Origin: Paraniabella ginsengisoli
Lineage (GTDB): Bacteria; Bacteroidota; Bacteroidia; Chitinophagales; Chitinophagaceae
DNA: 64,000 bases
Assembly: GCF_022513635.1 (NCBI RefSeq)
Contig: NZ_JAKWBL010000005.1
Coordinates: forward strand, 21,962 to 85,961
Direction: 5' to 3'
Part shown: positions 18,750-29,304 of the stretch, piece by piece
How the letters are laid out: the number at the start of each line of letters is the position of its first letter
How positions within the stretch are numbered: the stretch's first letter is position 1
The notes under the pieces: generated by a model
The model's database searches: none
Seen by the model: the letters and a program-made list of their open reading frames with translations, nothing else
What the model was told of the DNA's origin: nothing
Made by a program: the position numbers and the translations under genes

Positions 18750-18901
18750 AGTGCTCAGTTTTAATTATATTAAAAAAATGAATAAGCAAATTAACGAAAA
18801 CAGTTGAAATCAATAAAAATTAATCAATTGAAAGGTTAAATTCTAAAACCGTAAGTAGATTTAAACCTTTCGGCTCCTAAACATGTTAAACTGTGGTTTA
18901 T

Positions 18902-18909
18902 TATCTTTG
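18902..18909 (+). promoter_or_regulatory. Promoter -7 box of mnmA
   Basis: TATCTTTG, an exact match to the Bacteroidota -7 consensus TAnnTTTG, 22 bases before the chosen mnmA ATG. Its presence inside the longer open frame supports the shorter start at 18932. Confidence 0.55.
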
Positions 18910-18931
18910 CATCTTAATTATTTTCGATAAA

Positions 18932-20041
18932 ATGAGCAAAAAAGGGAAAGTTCTGGTGGCGATGAGTGGCGGTATCGACAGTACCGTAGTGGCCCTTATG
19001 CTTCACCATGAAGGGTACGAAGTAGTTGGTATTACCATGAAAACCTGGGATTATGCCCAAAGTGGTGGTAGCAAAAAAGAAACCGGCTGCTGTAATGTTG
19101 ACAGTTTTAACGATGCGCGAATGGCGGCTGTGCAACATGGTTTCCCTCATTTTATTTTAGATATACGCGAAGAATTTGGAGATTTTGTAGTCAATGATTT
19201 TGTAGAAGAATATTTGGCAGGACGCACACCAAATCCTTGTGTATTATGTAATACGCACATTAAATGGCGCGCACTTTTAAAAAGAGCGGATGCATTAGGC
19301 TGCGAATTTATTGCTACAGGCCATTATGCCAAAATTCGCCAGCATGAAAATGGCCGATATGTAATCAGCAAAGCTGTTGACCAAACAAAAGACCAGAGCT
19401 ATGTATTGTGGGGCTTGCAGCAGGATTTGCTAAGCAGAACACTTCTCCCTTTGGGCGGCTACCATAAAACCGAAATCAGGCAAATGGCCATCGATTACGG
19501 TTATCCCGAACTGGCGAAAAAGAGTGAGAGCTATGAAATATGCTTTGTACCTGATAATGATTACCGTGGTTTTTTGAAACGCCGTGTAGGTGGTTTGGAA
19601 GAGCGTGTGAACGGCGGCAACTTCGTAGATAAGGACGGAAACATACTAGGCAAGCATAAAGGCTATCCTTTTTACACAATTGGCCAACGCAAAGGCCTGG
19701 ATATAGCTCTTGGCAAACCTGCTTTTGTTACAGAAATCAATCCTGATACAAACACGGTTACGTTGGGTGATGAATATGATCTTGATAAGAATGAAATGTT
19801 GGTAGGCAAGCTTAATATGATCAAATATGACGTTATAACCCCTGGGATGGAAGCAACAACAAAGATCAGATATAAAGATTCTGGAACCTTGTGTACCCTA
19901 TATCCCGAAGGTGCTAATATGCGCGTAAATTTCTATCAAAATGCAAAAGGAATAGCTCCCGGCCAAAGTGCTGTCTTTTACGAAGGAGATGACGTTATTG
20001 GCGGTGGCATTATTCAGGGAGAAAATCGAATTGTCAGGTAG
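18932..20041 (+). CDS. mnmA: tRNA-specific 2-thiouridylase MnmA
   Basis: MnmA makes the 2-thio group of wobble uridine 34 in tRNA-Lys, -Glu and -Gln, using ATP and relayed sulfur. The start at 18932 (MSKKGKVLVAMSGG) is preferred over a longer frame because a promoter box lies between them. Motifs are the PP-loop SGGIDS at residues 12-17, the first catalytic Cys in NPCVLCNTHIKW, the second in ESYEICFVPD, and GHYAKIRQHENGRYVISKA. The C-terminal tRNA-binding beta domain follows GQRKGLDIALGKP. The product is 369 residues and intact. Confidence 0.95.
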   Translation: MSKKGKVLVAMSGGIDSTVVALMLHHEGYEVVGITMKTWDYAQSGGSKKETGCCNVDSFNDARMAAVQHGFPHFILDIREEFGDFVVNDFVEEYLAGRTPNPCVLCNTHIKWRALLKRADALGCEFIATGHYAKIRQHENGRYVISKAVDQTKDQSYVLWGLQQDLLSRTLLPLGGYHKTEIRQMAIDYGYPELAKKSESYEICFVPDNDYRGFLKRRVGGLEERVNGGNFVDKDGNILGKHKGYPFYTIGQRKGLDIALGKPAFVTEINPDTNTVTLGDEYDLDKNEMLVGKLNMIKYDVITPGMEATTKIRYKDSGTLCTLYPEGANMRVNFYQNAKGIAPGQSAVFYEGDDVIGGGIIQGENRIVR

Positions 20042-20127
20042 TTTTATCGAATAAATGTGCTTCCTTTCAGCGCTTTTCTTATATTGCGCTGCGCAACGCT
20101 AATTTGCAATTTTATAATACCAAGCCT

Positions 20128-20913
20128 ATGCACTATTCTCTATTGTATAAATCAAATGTATCCAAATCTCTGATTCTATTCTTTTCTTTGATATTATTGG
20201 TTTCCTGCTCACAGGAAAAAGAAATTTTTGAGACAGAAAGCATTGCTGATTACATGCCATTTCAAGTTGGAAAATCCATTACTTATCGCCTCGACTCAAC
20301 TGTTTTTGTATTAAGCGGCACCGTTGAGGAGATTCATAAATACCAGGTGAAACATACCGTATTGCAGGAAACAGACAATAATAACGGCAGCAAAACATTT
20401 GTTGTGCAAAGACTTATCAATAATGAAACTGCAACCGGCCCATGGCTTAACAACGGTACTTATCAGGTTGTACTTTTCGATAATAAAGCAGAAGTTATAA
20501 ATGACAACCTACGGGTATTGGCTTTACAAGCACCATTAAAGCAAGGTTTCTCTTGGAAAGGAAACAGTCAGTTACCATCTGCGCCATACGCACAACTATA
20601 TGATATGGCTGCAGGGCGTGAAATGAATGAATGGGATTTCACCTACACAACATCAGGCAATGAAAATATTGAAGGACAAGAATATCAGAATGTTTGGACT
20701 GTAGAACATCATGATGAAACCTTAAATATTCCGCCAACGCCCAATACCAGTTACGGCTCGAAAGAAGTTTCTTCAGAAAGATATGCAAAAGGTATCGGGC
20801 TGGTATATAAAGATTTTCAATTGTACGAATATCAGGGAGGAAATCAAGAGAGCGGCTATAAACCTTATTATACTGGCTTTGGCATTACCATGTGGATGAT
20901 AGCGCATGACTGA
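20128..20913 (+). CDS. Hypothetical lipoprotein
   Basis: A 261-residue exported lipoprotein. The ATG at 20128 gives a clear signal peptide (SLILFFSLILLVSC) with the lipobox LVSC; the frame is open slightly further upstream. The mature part is beta-rich with no known domain: SITYRLDSTVFVLSGTVEEI, WLNNGTYQVVLFDNKAEVIN, and GIGLVYKDFQLYEYQGGN. It resembles unnamed Bacteroidota lipoproteins that begin with a YMPFQVGKSITYRLDS stretch, but I know no function. It follows mnmA by 86 bases on the same strand. Confidence 0.8.
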   Translation: MHYSLLYKSNVSKSLILFFSLILLVSCSQEKEIFETESIADYMPFQVGKSITYRLDSTVFVLSGTVEEIHKYQVKHTVLQETDNNNGSKTFVVQRLINNETATGPWLNNGTYQVVLFDNKAEVINDNLRVLALQAPLKQGFSWKGNSQLPSAPYAQLYDMAAGREMNEWDFTYTTSGNENIEGQEYQNVWTVEHHDETLNIPPTPNTSYGSKEVSSERYAKGIGLVYKDFQLYEYQGGNQESGYKPYYTGFGITMWMIAHD

Positions 20914-20976
20914 CGTTGCGTTTAGTTGACGAGTTTAATGTTGACAGGTTGACAAGGAATCCTGCAGATCAACTTA

Positions 20977-21882
20977 TCAAGGCAATAAATAACTCACACC
21001 TTCCAACGCCAGGTCTGTATTTGCAAAAACTTCGCGGGTTTCCGTTTCAAACTCTTGCAGCGTATCATACTTGCTGCTAAAATGTCCAATAAGCAATTTT
21101 TTAACGCCAGCTAATTGCGCAATTTTTCCGGCTTGCCTGGTTGTGGAATGAAACCTTGCGGTGGCTATGTCAGCAAGCGAATCATGATATGTAGTTTCAT
21201 GATAGATCATATCCGCATCTTTTATATGAGTCAGGATCCTTTCATCATAACGCGTATCGGCACAAAAAGCATATACTTTTCCTTTAGGTGCTGCTATAGT
21301 AAGTACATCATTTTTAATAACGTTACCATTCTCGTCAGTATAATCCTTTCCGCTTTGTAAGCTATTATAAAAAGTTACAGGTATATGTTGTTCTTTTACT
21401 TTTTCGATATTCAGCCTTCTGGGATTTCTCACCTCTTTAAAAACAAATCCATAACATTTTATACGATGGTCAGTTCTAAAACAACTTACTTCCACATCAT
21501 CCAAGTTAAGTAAAAGCCCACTCTCCTTTATCGTTACAAAAGACAGATTAAAACAGAGCTTTGTATCTGCAACACGGAGCTGCATTTCAATAATTTGCTG
21601 CAGCGGTTCGGGAGCAACAATAGTAAGATCTTGTTGCCGGCCTAGCAAAGCAAAAGAATTAATAAGGCCTATCAATCCAAAATAATGATCACCATGAAGG
21701 TGCGAAATGAATATATGAGAAATGCGGCTTCGCCTTACTTTATAATTGATCAATTGTATCTGCGTTCCTTCACCACAATCAATTAAAAAACTTCTGGCCG
21801 GCATTGTCAATACCTGGCTTGTGGGGTGCCTGTCAAAAGCCGGAACCGCCGAATTATTCCCAAGTATTGTTACTGCAAACAT
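20977..21882 (-). CDS. rnz: Ribonuclease Z
   Basis: RNase Z is the metallo-beta-lactamase-fold endonuclease that trims 3' trailers from tRNA precursors. The zinc motif HLHGDH is at residues 61-66. Other conserved parts are the N-terminal ILGNNSAVPAFDRHPTSQVL, CGEGTQIQL, FRTDHRIKCYGFVF, AFCADTRYDERI, and HFSSKYDTLQEF near the end. The length, 301 residues, is normal for the short form. It is followed on the same strand, upstream, by a STAS-domain gene 43 bases away, so the two may be co-transcribed. Confidence 0.95.
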   Translation of the reverse strand: MFAVTILGNNSAVPAFDRHPTSQVLTMPARSFLIDCGEGTQIQLINYKVRRSRISHIFISHLHGDHYFGLIGLINSFALLGRQQDLTIVAPEPLQQIIEMQLRVADTKLCFNLSFVTIKESGLLLNLDDVEVSCFRTDHRIKCYGFVFKEVRNPRRLNIEKVKEQHIPVTFYNSLQSGKDYTDENGNVIKNDVLTIAAPKGKVYAFCADTRYDERILTHIKDADMIYHETTYHDSLADIATARFHSTTRQAGKIAQLAGVKKLLIGHFSSKYDTLQEFETETREVFANTDLALEGVSYLLP

Positions 21883-21925
21883 TAACCAATTTCTAATTTT
21901 AAATTTCTAATCTAAAATTTTCTAT

Positions 21926-22309
21926 TTATTCCAACACATCATCATCCATCAATTCGCGTTCTATCTCTTCCATCTGCACAATGTCTGACGCTTCGCTTAT
22001 TGTAGGCGCAACATTTAAAAGTTCTGAAAGTTCATTATCTGCCAAAAAAGTTTCTACATTTTCTGTTACACAACACGCCACAAACGAAGCATTATTTTCA
22101 TAAAAATCCTGTTGAATATGAAGCAATTGCTCTGCCACAGCGGCATCCAACGTGCTAACATTACTCATATCAAACACAACATTTTTCACTTCATTTTTTA
22201 AATAAGGAAGCAAAACGACTTTGATTCCATCTGTCATTGTAGCAGACAGAACCGGTTCAATTGGCGTGATGACGTGAAATTTCTCTTTGGTATCTATTTT
22301 GACCTGCAT
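21926..22309 (-). CDS. STAS-domain protein (anti-sigma factor antagonist type)
   Basis: A 127-residue protein with one STAS domain: MQVKIDTKEKFHVITPIEPV, then VKNVVFDMSNVSTLDAAVAE, where a Ser or Thr in this loop is usually the phosphorylated site, then LHIQQDFYENNASFVACCV. The C-terminus is acidic. Family members act in partner-switching control of sigma factors. A stand-alone copy beside rnz occurs in Bacteroidota, where its role is not known to me. It lies just upstream of rnz in the same direction. Confidence 0.75.
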   Translation of the reverse strand: MQVKIDTKEKFHVITPIEPVLSATMTDGIKVVLLPYLKNEVKNVVFDMSNVSTLDAAVAEQLLHIQQDFYENNASFVACCVTENVETFLADNELSELLNVAPTISEASDIVQMEEIERELMDDDVLE

Positions 22310-22449
22310 GTAAAGATTAAATTTGGAAAAAGATGTATTTAATAAACGAGAAAACCATTCAGTGCATTCCTACATCTTCTTAATAAAAGACACATGGTTT
22401 AGCTAATGCATGGTGCCTTTGTTTACAAATAACGTAAACCAGTACCAAA

Positions 22450-22457
22450 TATATTTG
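22450..22457 (+). promoter_or_regulatory. Possible clpC promoter -7 box
   Basis: TATATTTG matches TAnnTTTG and lies 34 bases before the clpC ATG. A TTTG at 22418-22421 is somewhat far for the -33 element. Confidence 0.35.
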
Positions 22458-22491
22458 TTAATATTGTAACTAATCATTTTATCTAAAAAAT

Positions 22492-25020
22492 ATGGATAAT
22501 AATTTTTCAACTCAGGTAAAAGAAATCATCTCCTACAGCAGGGAAGAAGCGCTGCGGCTGGGAAATGACTTCATTGGCACGGAACATTTGCTGCTTGGTT
22601 TAATACGTGAGGGAGATAATACGGCTATAAGAATTCTGAAAGGTTTTAATATAGATATTTTTGAACTACGTAAGGAAATTGAACTGGCAATAAAAGACAA
22701 GACCGGAAAAAACATCGCGAACATAAACAGTCTGCCGCTTACAAAGCAAGCAGAAAAAGTGATCCGCGTTACGGTGCTTGAAGCAAAGGCATTAAAAAGT
22801 AACCAGGTAGAAACAGAACACCTGATGCTTTCTATTTTAAAAAACAAGGAAAATGTTGCTACGCAGATCCTGAATCAATATGATCTCGATTACGATATGT
22901 TCCGTCAGGAATTAGGCATCGTAAAATCAAATGAGCCTCGTGCTGAGTTTGGTGAAGAGGGTGATGATGACTTTGAAGATGAAAAGAAATATTCTCAACA
23001 ATCAAAAGGGTCTTCATCTAAATCGAATACCAAAAGTAAAACGCCGGTGCTGGACAACTTCGGGCGTGATGTTACAAAGCTTGCAGAAAGCGGCACGCTT
23101 GATCCAATTGTAGGTCGGGAAAAAGAAATTGAACGCGTGTCGCAAATATTAAGTCGCCGAAAAAAGAATAACCCCATTTTAATTGGTGAACCAGGCGTTG
23201 GTAAAACTGCCATAGTAGAAGGTTTGGCTTTGCGTATTGTACAAAGGCGTGTAAGCCGTGTGCTATTCGACAAAAGAGTTATATCCCTTGATTTAGCTTC
23301 TTTAGTTGCAGGCACCAAGTATCGTGGTCAGTTTGAAGAAAGAATGAAAGCGATCATGAACGAACTGGAAAAGAACCGTGACGTAATTCTTTTCATTGAC
23401 GAAATGCACACAATAGTGGGTGCAGGTGGCGCCAGTGGCTCGCTCGATGCCAGTAACATTTTCAAACCAGCTTTGGCTCGTGGCGAACTGCAATGCATTG
23501 GTGCATCTACTTTGGATGAATACAGAATGCATATTGAAAAAGATGGCGCTTTAGACCGTCGTTTCCAAAAAGTAATGATCGATCCGCCAAGCGTTGACGA
23601 AACCGTGCAAATACTGAATAATATCAAATCAAAATATGAAGATTTTCATAGCGTTACTTACTCCGATGAAGCTATCGACGCTTGCGTAAAACTAAGCGAC
23701 CGCTATGTAACGGATCGTCTGTTGCCGGATAAAGCAATTGACGTAATGGATGAAGTAGGCGCTCGTGTTCATTTAAAGAACATCAACGTTCCTGAAAACA
23801 TTGTGGAGCTTGAAAAGAAGATTGAAGACGTAAAAGAAGAAAAGAACCGCGTTGTAAAAAGCCAGAAATTTGAAGAGGCCGCGTCACTGCGCGATACTGA
23901 AAAGAAACTGGCCGACGAATTGGAACGCGCTAAAGCTCAATGGGAAGAGGAAAGCAAACATAAACGCTACCCCATTACCGATGAAGATATTGCCGAAGTA
24001 ATACATAGCATGACCGGCATTCCTGTTAGAAAAATGGTGGAAGCCGAAACAGAGAAGTTGCGCAAAATGACGGATGATATGAAAGGCATGGTAATTGGCC
24101 AGGATGATGCCATTCTTAAAGTTGTTAAAGCCATTCAACGTAATCGTGTAGGTTTGAAAGATCCTAAAAAACCGATCGGTAGCTTTATTTTCCTTGGGCC
24201 TACAGGCGTTGGTAAAACAGAGTTAGCACGCTCATTGGCAAGATATCTTTTCGATTCGGAAGATTCACTTATTCGAATTGACATGAGCGAATACATGGAA
24301 AAATTCACAGTGAGCCGCCTTATTGGCGCACCTCCCGGATATGTAGGTTATGAAGAAGGTGGCCAGCTTACAGAAAAAGTGCGCCGCAAACCTTACAGCG
24401 TAATATTGTTGGATGAAATTGAAAAAGCACATCCTGATATTTATAATATTTTACTGCAAGTGTTGGATGATGGACAATTAACTGATGGATTAGGAAGGAA
24501 AGTGAACTTCAAAAACACGATCATCATCATGACATCAAATATTGGTGTGCGTCAGTTGAAAGACTTTGGTGCGGGCGTTGGATTTGCGACACAATCACGT
24601 TTGCAGAACGAAGACGAAGAGAATAAAGCCGTGATTGAAAAGGCCTTAAAACGCACTTTCTCTCCAGAGTTTTTAAACCGTATCGACGATGTGGTGATCT
24701 TCAACAGCCTTACAAAAGACGACATCTTTAGCATCATCGATATTTCAATGAAGGGTGTTTTAAAACGCATAGAAACTTTAGGCTACGGCTTAACACTCAC
24801 TGAGGATGCTAAAACATTCCTCGCGGACAAAGGTTACGATCAGCAATTTGGCGCAAGGCCCCTGCACAGAGCCATTCAAAAATACCTGGAAGATCCATTG
24901 GCAGAAGAAATATTGAACATGAGCGTCAAACCCGGTGATATACTAGAGGTTGACTTTGACAAGGAAGCCGACAAACTGGTTTTTTCTATAAAGGAAAAAG
25001 CTGACGCTCAGGAAGCATAG
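22492..25020 (+). CDS. clpC: ATP-dependent Clp protease ATP-binding subunit ClpC
   Basis: An 842-residue HSP100 unfoldase that feeds proteins to ClpP. Residues about 1-145 hold two Clp N repeats ([20 protein letters not shown]). The first AAA+ module has Walker A GEPGVGKT and Walker [15 protein letters not shown]-like coiled middle domain follows ([20 protein letters not shown]), which marks ClpC rather than ClpA or ClpB. The second AAA+ module has Walker [13 protein letters not shown] and sensor [20 protein letters not shown]. It is intact, monocistronic, and has a strong terminator at 25046. Confidence 0.97.
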   Translation: MDNNFSTQVKEIISYSREEALRLGNDFIGTEHLLLGLIREGDNTAIRILKGFNIDIFELRKEIELAIKDKTGKNIANINSLPLTKQAEKVIRVTVLEAKALKSNQVETEHLMLSILKNKENVATQILNQYDLDYDMFRQELGIVKSNEPRAEFGEEGDDDFEDEKKYSQQSKGSSSKSNTKSKTPVLDNFGRDVTKLAESGTLDPIVGREKEIERVSQILSRRKKNNPILIGEPGVGKTAIVEGLALRIVQRRVSRVLFDKRVISLDLASLVAGTKYRGQFEERMKAIMNELEKNRDVILFIDEMHTIVGAGGASGSLDASNIFKPALARGELQCIGASTLDEYRMHIEKDGALDRRFQKVMIDPPSVDETVQILNNIKSKYEDFHSVTYSDEAIDACVKLSDRYVTDRLLPDKAIDVMDEVGARVHLKNINVPENIVELEKKIEDVKEEKNRVVKSQKFEEAASLRDTEKKLADELERAKAQWEEESKHKRYPITDEDIAEVIHSMTGIPVRKMVEAETEKLRKMTDDMKGMVIGQDDAILKVVKAIQRNRVGLKDPKKPIGSFIFLGPTGVGKTELARSLARYLFDSEDSLIRIDMSEYMEKFTVSRLIGAPPGYVGYEEGGQLTEKVRRKPYSVILLDEIEKAHPDIYNILLQVLDDGQLTDGLGRKVNFKNTIIIMTSNIGVRQLKDFGAGVGFATQSRLQNEDEENKAVIEKALKRTFSPEFLNRIDDVVIFNSLTKDDIFSIIDISMKGVLKRIETLGYGLTLTEDAKTFLADKGYDQQFGARPLHRAIQKYLEDPLAEEILNMSVKPGDILEVDFDKEADKLVFSIKEKADAQEA

Positions 25021-25045
25021 ATAAAGCAATTCATTAATAAATTTT

Positions 25046-25074
25046 AACACCTCGCAAATGCGGGGTGTTTTTTA
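25046..25074 (+). terminator. Terminator of clpC
   Basis: AACACCTCGC-AAAT-GCGGGGTGTT, a 10-bp stem with one G-T pair, followed by TTTTT. It begins 26 bases after the clpC stop. Confidence 0.85.
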
Positions 25075-25285
25075 TGGAACGAACTGAACTGCTACTATCA
25101 TCTTCGTTTCCGCCAGTTGGCGGATCGGTTTATCGTCCTGATTATGAATCGCCAAAACTTGTGCTTTCAAAGAATCATTCTCTTAATCCAAATTGTTAAA
25201 ATTTATGTAATAGATGTTCTCCATAATTATAATTACGAACATCATCGTATTTTCAAATTATTAAGCACACTTAAAAACTACCATT

Positions 25286-25813
25286 ATGCGCTTCACTAAA
25301 CCAAAAATCTTATCAATCTTCTTTATCCTTGTTGGCATCATTGCAATTGTAACACTCGCTTCATGGAACTTGCCAATGTCACCTGGAATGTTTGATAAGT
25401 TTTTTTCCGTTTCTGACACAATCCCCGGCAACTGCAAAGAAAAACTAAGTGATCTTGACGAAGCTTTTGCCAAGCTTGAAAAAGCAAAAATTGAATTAAA
25501 AGAAAAAGACATTGCAGCATCTGTTACTAAAGCATTGCGCGAGATTAATATTCAGCAGATACAAGAAAGTGTAGACAATGCGTTAGCAGATGCTGATGTT
25601 GCACTTGACAAAGTGGATCTCGAACATATAAAATCCAACGTTGCGAGCGCCATTGCCAAAATCAATACCGAAAAGATCAACGAACAAGTAAAGATTGCAG
25701 CCGAGAACCTGAAACCTCAAATCGAAAAATCGATTGAAGAAGCCAGGCTTCAAATTGAGAAAGCTCAGAAGGAAATAACTGATGCCAAAAAACAACTTCG
25801 TACAAAGAGTTGA
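25286..25813 (+). CDS. Hypothetical membrane-anchored coiled-coil protein
   Basis: A 175-residue protein with one N-terminal hydrophobic segment (ILSIFFILVGIIAIVTLASW, residues about 9-28), either an anchor or an uncleaved signal. A long, charged, helical region then runs nearly to the end: LSDLDEAFAKLEKAKIELKE, VDNALADADVALDKVDLEHI, KSIEEARLQIEKAQKEITDA. The repeated spacing of Leu/Ile/Ala suggests a coiled coil projecting into the periplasm. I do not recognise the family. There is no partner gene nearby. Confidence 0.75.
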   Translation: MRFTKPKILSIFFILVGIIAIVTLASWNLPMSPGMFDKFFSVSDTIPGNCKEKLSDLDEAFAKLEKAKIELKEKDIAASVTKALREINIQQIQESVDNALADADVALDKVDLEHIKSNVASAIAKINTEKINEQVKIAAENLKPQIEKSIEEARLQIEKAQKEITDAKKQLRTKS

Positions 25814-25836
25814 AGTCAGATTCAGGTTGCCGGTTT

Positions 25837-27468
25837 CTAGTTCCAATAGTGGATAGTAATTCTGTAAAACTTGAAACCCGCAACCTGAAACTTGTAACGT
25901 TTCCTCACATCCCCCCTTCTTGTTGGAGCCACCGGCTTAGGCCATTCGCGAGGCTTACCGGTCGAAGGATCAACAGGCAATACCACCTGTTCCCTCGAAG
26001 CTTTTTCAGGATCTTCGCTTGCGGCATAAGCCATGACAGCTGTTGTTAAGATGGCATTATTACGCAGGTCATCAAATACAATTTTATCATAAGTATCCCG
26101 ATTGGTATGCCAGGTAATAGTTCCATAATCCCAGCTCAAAGAACTTAGTGAAAACGCTGGTGCACCAGCCATTACAAATGACGCGAAATCAGAACCGCCA
26201 GTGCCGGGCTGGCCAGGAAAACTGGTCTCCACATATTTACGAACATCTTGTGGTACTTTAGAAAGCCATCGGCTTAAATAATTATAGGAATGTAAAAAGC
26301 CCATGCCCTGCAGACTTGTAACACGTCCTGTTCCATTATCCTGGTTAAAAACGGCCTGAATATTTGCCACAATTTCCGGATGATCTTCTACAAAAGCTCT
26401 TGAGCCGTTTAGGCCTTGCTCCTCACTTCCCCAGTGTCCTACAAGAATGGTACGCTTAGGATTGGGGTAAACTTTCTTTAAAATACGCGCTGCTTCCATC
26501 ATCGTTAAGGTTCCGGTGCCATTATCAGTAGCGCCCGTAGCACCATCCCAGGAGTCAAAATGCGCTGAAAGAATTACATACTCATCAGGTTTTTCAACAC
26601 CTTTTATTTCTGCAATAATATTGAATGTTGGAGCAGGGGGCAGCATTTTGGACTCGACAGTCATGTTCATCTTAGGCTTTTTACCAGATTGCGCCAGCCT
26701 GTATACCAATCCATAATCCTCAAGTGATAAATCAATGGTAGGTACTTGCTTTGTGTATGCACCAAAAATTTTATCGGCACCAACAGCCTTCGACCAATTG
26801 TTCGTGATCACGCCGAGCGCTCCTGCATTTTCAAGTGCAACGGGTAACGTTCGGCTTGTATAACCTGTTTTACTGATACGTTCTGTCCATTCAGTGAAAA
26901 GCGAATCGCGGTCCTTATTCATCTTTGCAACAGATTCTTTAATTCCAAATTCTTCCCAGTTTTTATCAGGGCGTCCGGTCGGCTGAAGCAAAGAAATCAT
27001 CACAAATTTTCCTTTAACTGTAGAAAGCCATTTTTCAAATTCGGCGCCATTGGCAGCAGCAGGCAATATTATTACTTCTGTAGAAACCGTTTTGCCATTC
27101 GTACCCGGACTCCATGCCAGTTGCATACCTTCCAAAGATTTTACCCGGGGATAAGTCATTTCAAAGTGTGCCGGCCCTCTTTGCCAACCACGCCATTCAC
27201 CCCATTTTTCGCTGTGGGCTGCAATGCCCCAACTTTTATATTTTTCAATGGCCCAATCCCCGGCCTGCTTCATTTCTGGTGTTCCAACAAGTCTCGGTCC
27301 AATACCGTCCAGTAATTCATGTCCTAATACCTCAAGCTGTGAATTTTGTGTAGCTTCTGTTACGATGGCATCAACAACAGCATCCTTATCTATAGATGGC
27401 TTTTGTGCAATAACAACAGTTACAGACAGTAAGAATGGTAGAAGGATAGACCTTTTCAAACAAAGCAT
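25837..27468 (-). CDS. M28-family zinc aminopeptidase, exported
   Basis: An exported metallopeptidase of family M28. The ATG at 27468 gives the signal peptide LKRSILLPFLLSVTVVIAQ; the frame is open further upstream but that part is not protein-like. A PA-like insert lies in the middle (residues about 130-250). The zinc site is visible in ILSAHFDSWDGATGATDNGT (His, Asp) and GHWGSEEQGLNGSRAF (Glu-Glu). SDFASFVMAGAPAFSLSSL and TWHTNRDTYDKI, with the last His ligand, follow. The product is about 543 residues. The last about 25 residues, after APTRRG near 25920, run through a G6 run and look non-native. A one-base change there would end the protein at once, as expected. Confidence 0.9.
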   Translation of the reverse strand: MLCLKRSILLPFLLSVTVVIAQKPSIDKDAVVDAIVTEATQNSQLEVLGHELLDGIGPRLVGTPEMKQAGDWAIEKYKSWGIAAHSEKWGEWRGWQRGPAHFEMTYPRVKSLEGMQLAWSPGTNGKTVSTEVIILPAAANGAEFEKWLSTVKGKFVMISLLQPTGRPDKNWEEFGIKESVAKMNKDRDSLFTEWTERISKTGYTSRTLPVALENAGALGVITNNWSKAVGADKIFGAYTKQVPTIDLSLEDYGLVYRLAQSGKKPKMNMTVESKMLPPAPTFNIIAEIKGVEKPDEYVILSAHFDSWDGATGATDNGTGTLTMMEAARILKKVYPNPKRTILVGHWGSEEQGLNGSRAFVEDHPEIVANIQAVFNQDNGTGRVTSLQGMGFLHSYNYLSRWLSKVPQDVRKYVETSFPGQPGTGGSDFASFVMAGAPAFSLSSLSWDYGTITWHTNRDTYDKIVFDDLRNNAILTTAVMAYAASEDPEKASREQVVLPVDPSTGKPREWPKPVAPTRRGDVRKRYKFQVAGFKFYRITIHYWN

Positions 27469-27558
27469 ATTAAAATGATTAAGGAAACTAAGATACAAAA
27501 TGAGCAGATACGAATCTGTTGATTTGTTGATTCTATCTATATTTGGCAATATATATAT

Positions 27559-28410
27559 ATGAAAATTGAATACCCAAACGTTGCATTGCTTGTTCATACC
27601 TGCGACAGGTATGCCTTTCTTTACAAGGGGTTCCAAATATTTTTTGAAAAAAACTGGAACAGCGAAGTTCAGTGCAGCTATTATTTTGCAACGGAAGAAA
27701 AAGATTTCGCTTTCGGCCAGTTTAAAAATATCCAATCTGGAAATGGAGAGTGGGCAGACAGGCTTGCATTATTATTGAAAGAAAAAATAAAAGAAAAATA
27801 CATACTCTATTTTCAGGAAGACATGTGGTTAACAAGTCCTGTAAATAAATACTTTTTCGATCGCCTTTTTGCGCTTGCAGAACAGCATAACTGGCAGCAG
27901 GTAAAACTACATAGTTCCAATGCTTATGTAACTAAAGAAACCGATTTGTTTATAGAAGGATTTAATGTTTCTCAAATAGATAATAAAGGTTCTTCCTTTC
28001 TAATGTCACATCAAGTTACGCTTTGGAACAAGGAGTTTTTACTAAAGCAACTTTATAAAAAAGAACATCCTTGGCGAAATGAAAGACGCGGCACACAAAG
28101 ACTTAAAAAGTTAAATCCGCAAATATTTCAAATTGATTATTTCGCAGAGAATGGCCAGCCAGCATACAACAATAATCAAAACCTAATATTAAGAAGTGGT
28201 TATTACACCGTATCAATTAATGGAATGTTAGGAAATACGGTTGAGCCTTATATAAAAGCACTTTTGAATGAAGATGAGCATCCTGAAAATAAAAAATATG
28301 GACTTCAATTACAACATCATTATAACAACCAGTTGACGCACGACGGATTATCCAAGCCCAGAAAGGTAGATATTTTTAAAAGGATCAAAAACTGGTTTCA
28401 GGGTAAATAG
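27559..28410 (+). CDS. Hypothetical protein resembling a GT-A glycosyltransferase
   Basis: A 283-residue soluble protein. The N-terminus PNVALLVHTCDRYAFLYKGF looks like the first beta-alpha unit of a GT-A fold. KEKYILYFQEDMWLTSPVNK near residue 85 has an acidic EDM in the place of the usual DxD metal motif. Later parts are rich in aromatic residues and Asn, and the C-terminus is basic (KPRKVDIFKRIKNWF). I infer a sugar-modifying enzyme of surface polysaccharide with low certainty. It stands alone. Confidence 0.55.
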   Translation: MKIEYPNVALLVHTCDRYAFLYKGFQIFFEKNWNSEVQCSYYFATEEKDFAFGQFKNIQSGNGEWADRLALLLKEKIKEKYILYFQEDMWLTSPVNKYFFDRLFALAEQHNWQQVKLHSSNAYVTKETDLFIEGFNVSQIDNKGSSFLMSHQVTLWNKEFLLKQLYKKEHPWRNERRGTQRLKKLNPQIFQIDYFAENGQPAYNNNQNLILRSGYYTVSINGMLGNTVEPYIKALLNEDEHPENKKYGLQLQHHYNNQLTHDGLSKPRKVDIFKRIKNWFQGK

Positions 28411-28469
28411 AAACAGCGAAGCGAATTATTTTTAGATAATTAATTACGCCCCGCCGTTCATTCAGTTTT

Positions 28470-28963
28470 TTAAAAATTTTGATCATCTGCTGATGGGCCG
28501 TAGCTTCCAGGCACTTTGATATCGTTTAGCCGATAATACACGCCAAGCTGCGCACGATGATGTGTTATTTGGTTTAGTGAATGCCTTATAGCCGCATATT
28601 TAGTCCATTCAGCTAACTTGTTGCCATTATATTTCAAACTCCAAAAAGGCTCCAAATCAGCTTCAGTAGCCTTTTCCAAAGCTTTTAATGAATCACTGTA
28701 ATTTTTTTCTAAAGCATCAAGTAGCTGCTGACGGTTTTCATATAAAGCCGGCTTGTCGCCTTCAGCGAGATCAAAAATTCGGTTTTTAGCATAAAAGAAG
28801 CCCAACCAAACACTTCCGTAATATGCTGCGCCAGATGCATCAGTTTCATACTTTTCTCATGCGGCGCATAATCATTTTTTCCTTCGGGAAACTCGTTCAG
28901 GAATTTTTTGGTTGTATTATGCTCTTCGGTTAATTCCTCCCTAAGTTGTTTTAAAGTATCCAT
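28470..28963 (-). CDS. DinB-like superfamily protein (one frameshift)
   Basis: A four-helix DinB/YfiT-like protein of 164 residues after repair. The N-terminal half reads LKQLREELTEEHNTTKKFLN and LMHLAQHITEVFGWASFML. A run of five A at 28773-28777 is one short, and adding one gives KTEFFDLAEGDKPALYENRQ. The C-terminal part has IRHSLNQITHHRAQLGVYYR. The His residues in AQHITE and ITHHRAQ match the metal site of the superfamily. Members include thiol transferases and damage-inducible proteins; the specific role here is unknown. Confidence 0.88.
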
Positions 28964-29304
28964 ATAGTTTTCGATTAATTGTTTGATGAAAGGTACAAAC
29001 TATTTGAAGTTCGCGAATGTGAAAATTTTGTAAACAGTAGCGGTAAACGTAAATTTTTTATGCCACGAATGCACGAATAAATAGGATTGATTAATGATAA
29101 AATGAAGTATCCACAGAGTAATGAAGTAAGCAGAAAATTGCAACCCTTTCACATCTTTCCGAAATTTAAACTTATGTTTTGGGTTTGTATTTCTCTGAGA
29201 CATAATTCCTGTACTTGTTCCAACGTGGTGAGTTGTTTCATCGGCTTATTCGTTTATCCATCTTTAATTTCCATCGCTTATTTTTGATGTCAAATAAATG
29301 TATT
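28964..29304. other. Intergenic region with a dispersed CACGAATGCACGAAT motif
   Basis: About 340 bases without a convincing gene. ATGCCACGAATGCACGAATA at 29060-29079 is a short motif often seen scattered in Bacteroidota intergenic DNA. Short open frames exist on both strands but their products look non-native (basic, aromatic, no domain). The last part should contain the deoC promoter; I cannot place it. Confidence 0.35.

Noticed and set aside
25837..27735. A 632-residue M28 peptidase starting at 27735
   Set aside because: The first about 89 residues are not protein-like and precede a perfect signal peptide at 27468. They also overlap the divergent glycosyltransferase-like gene.
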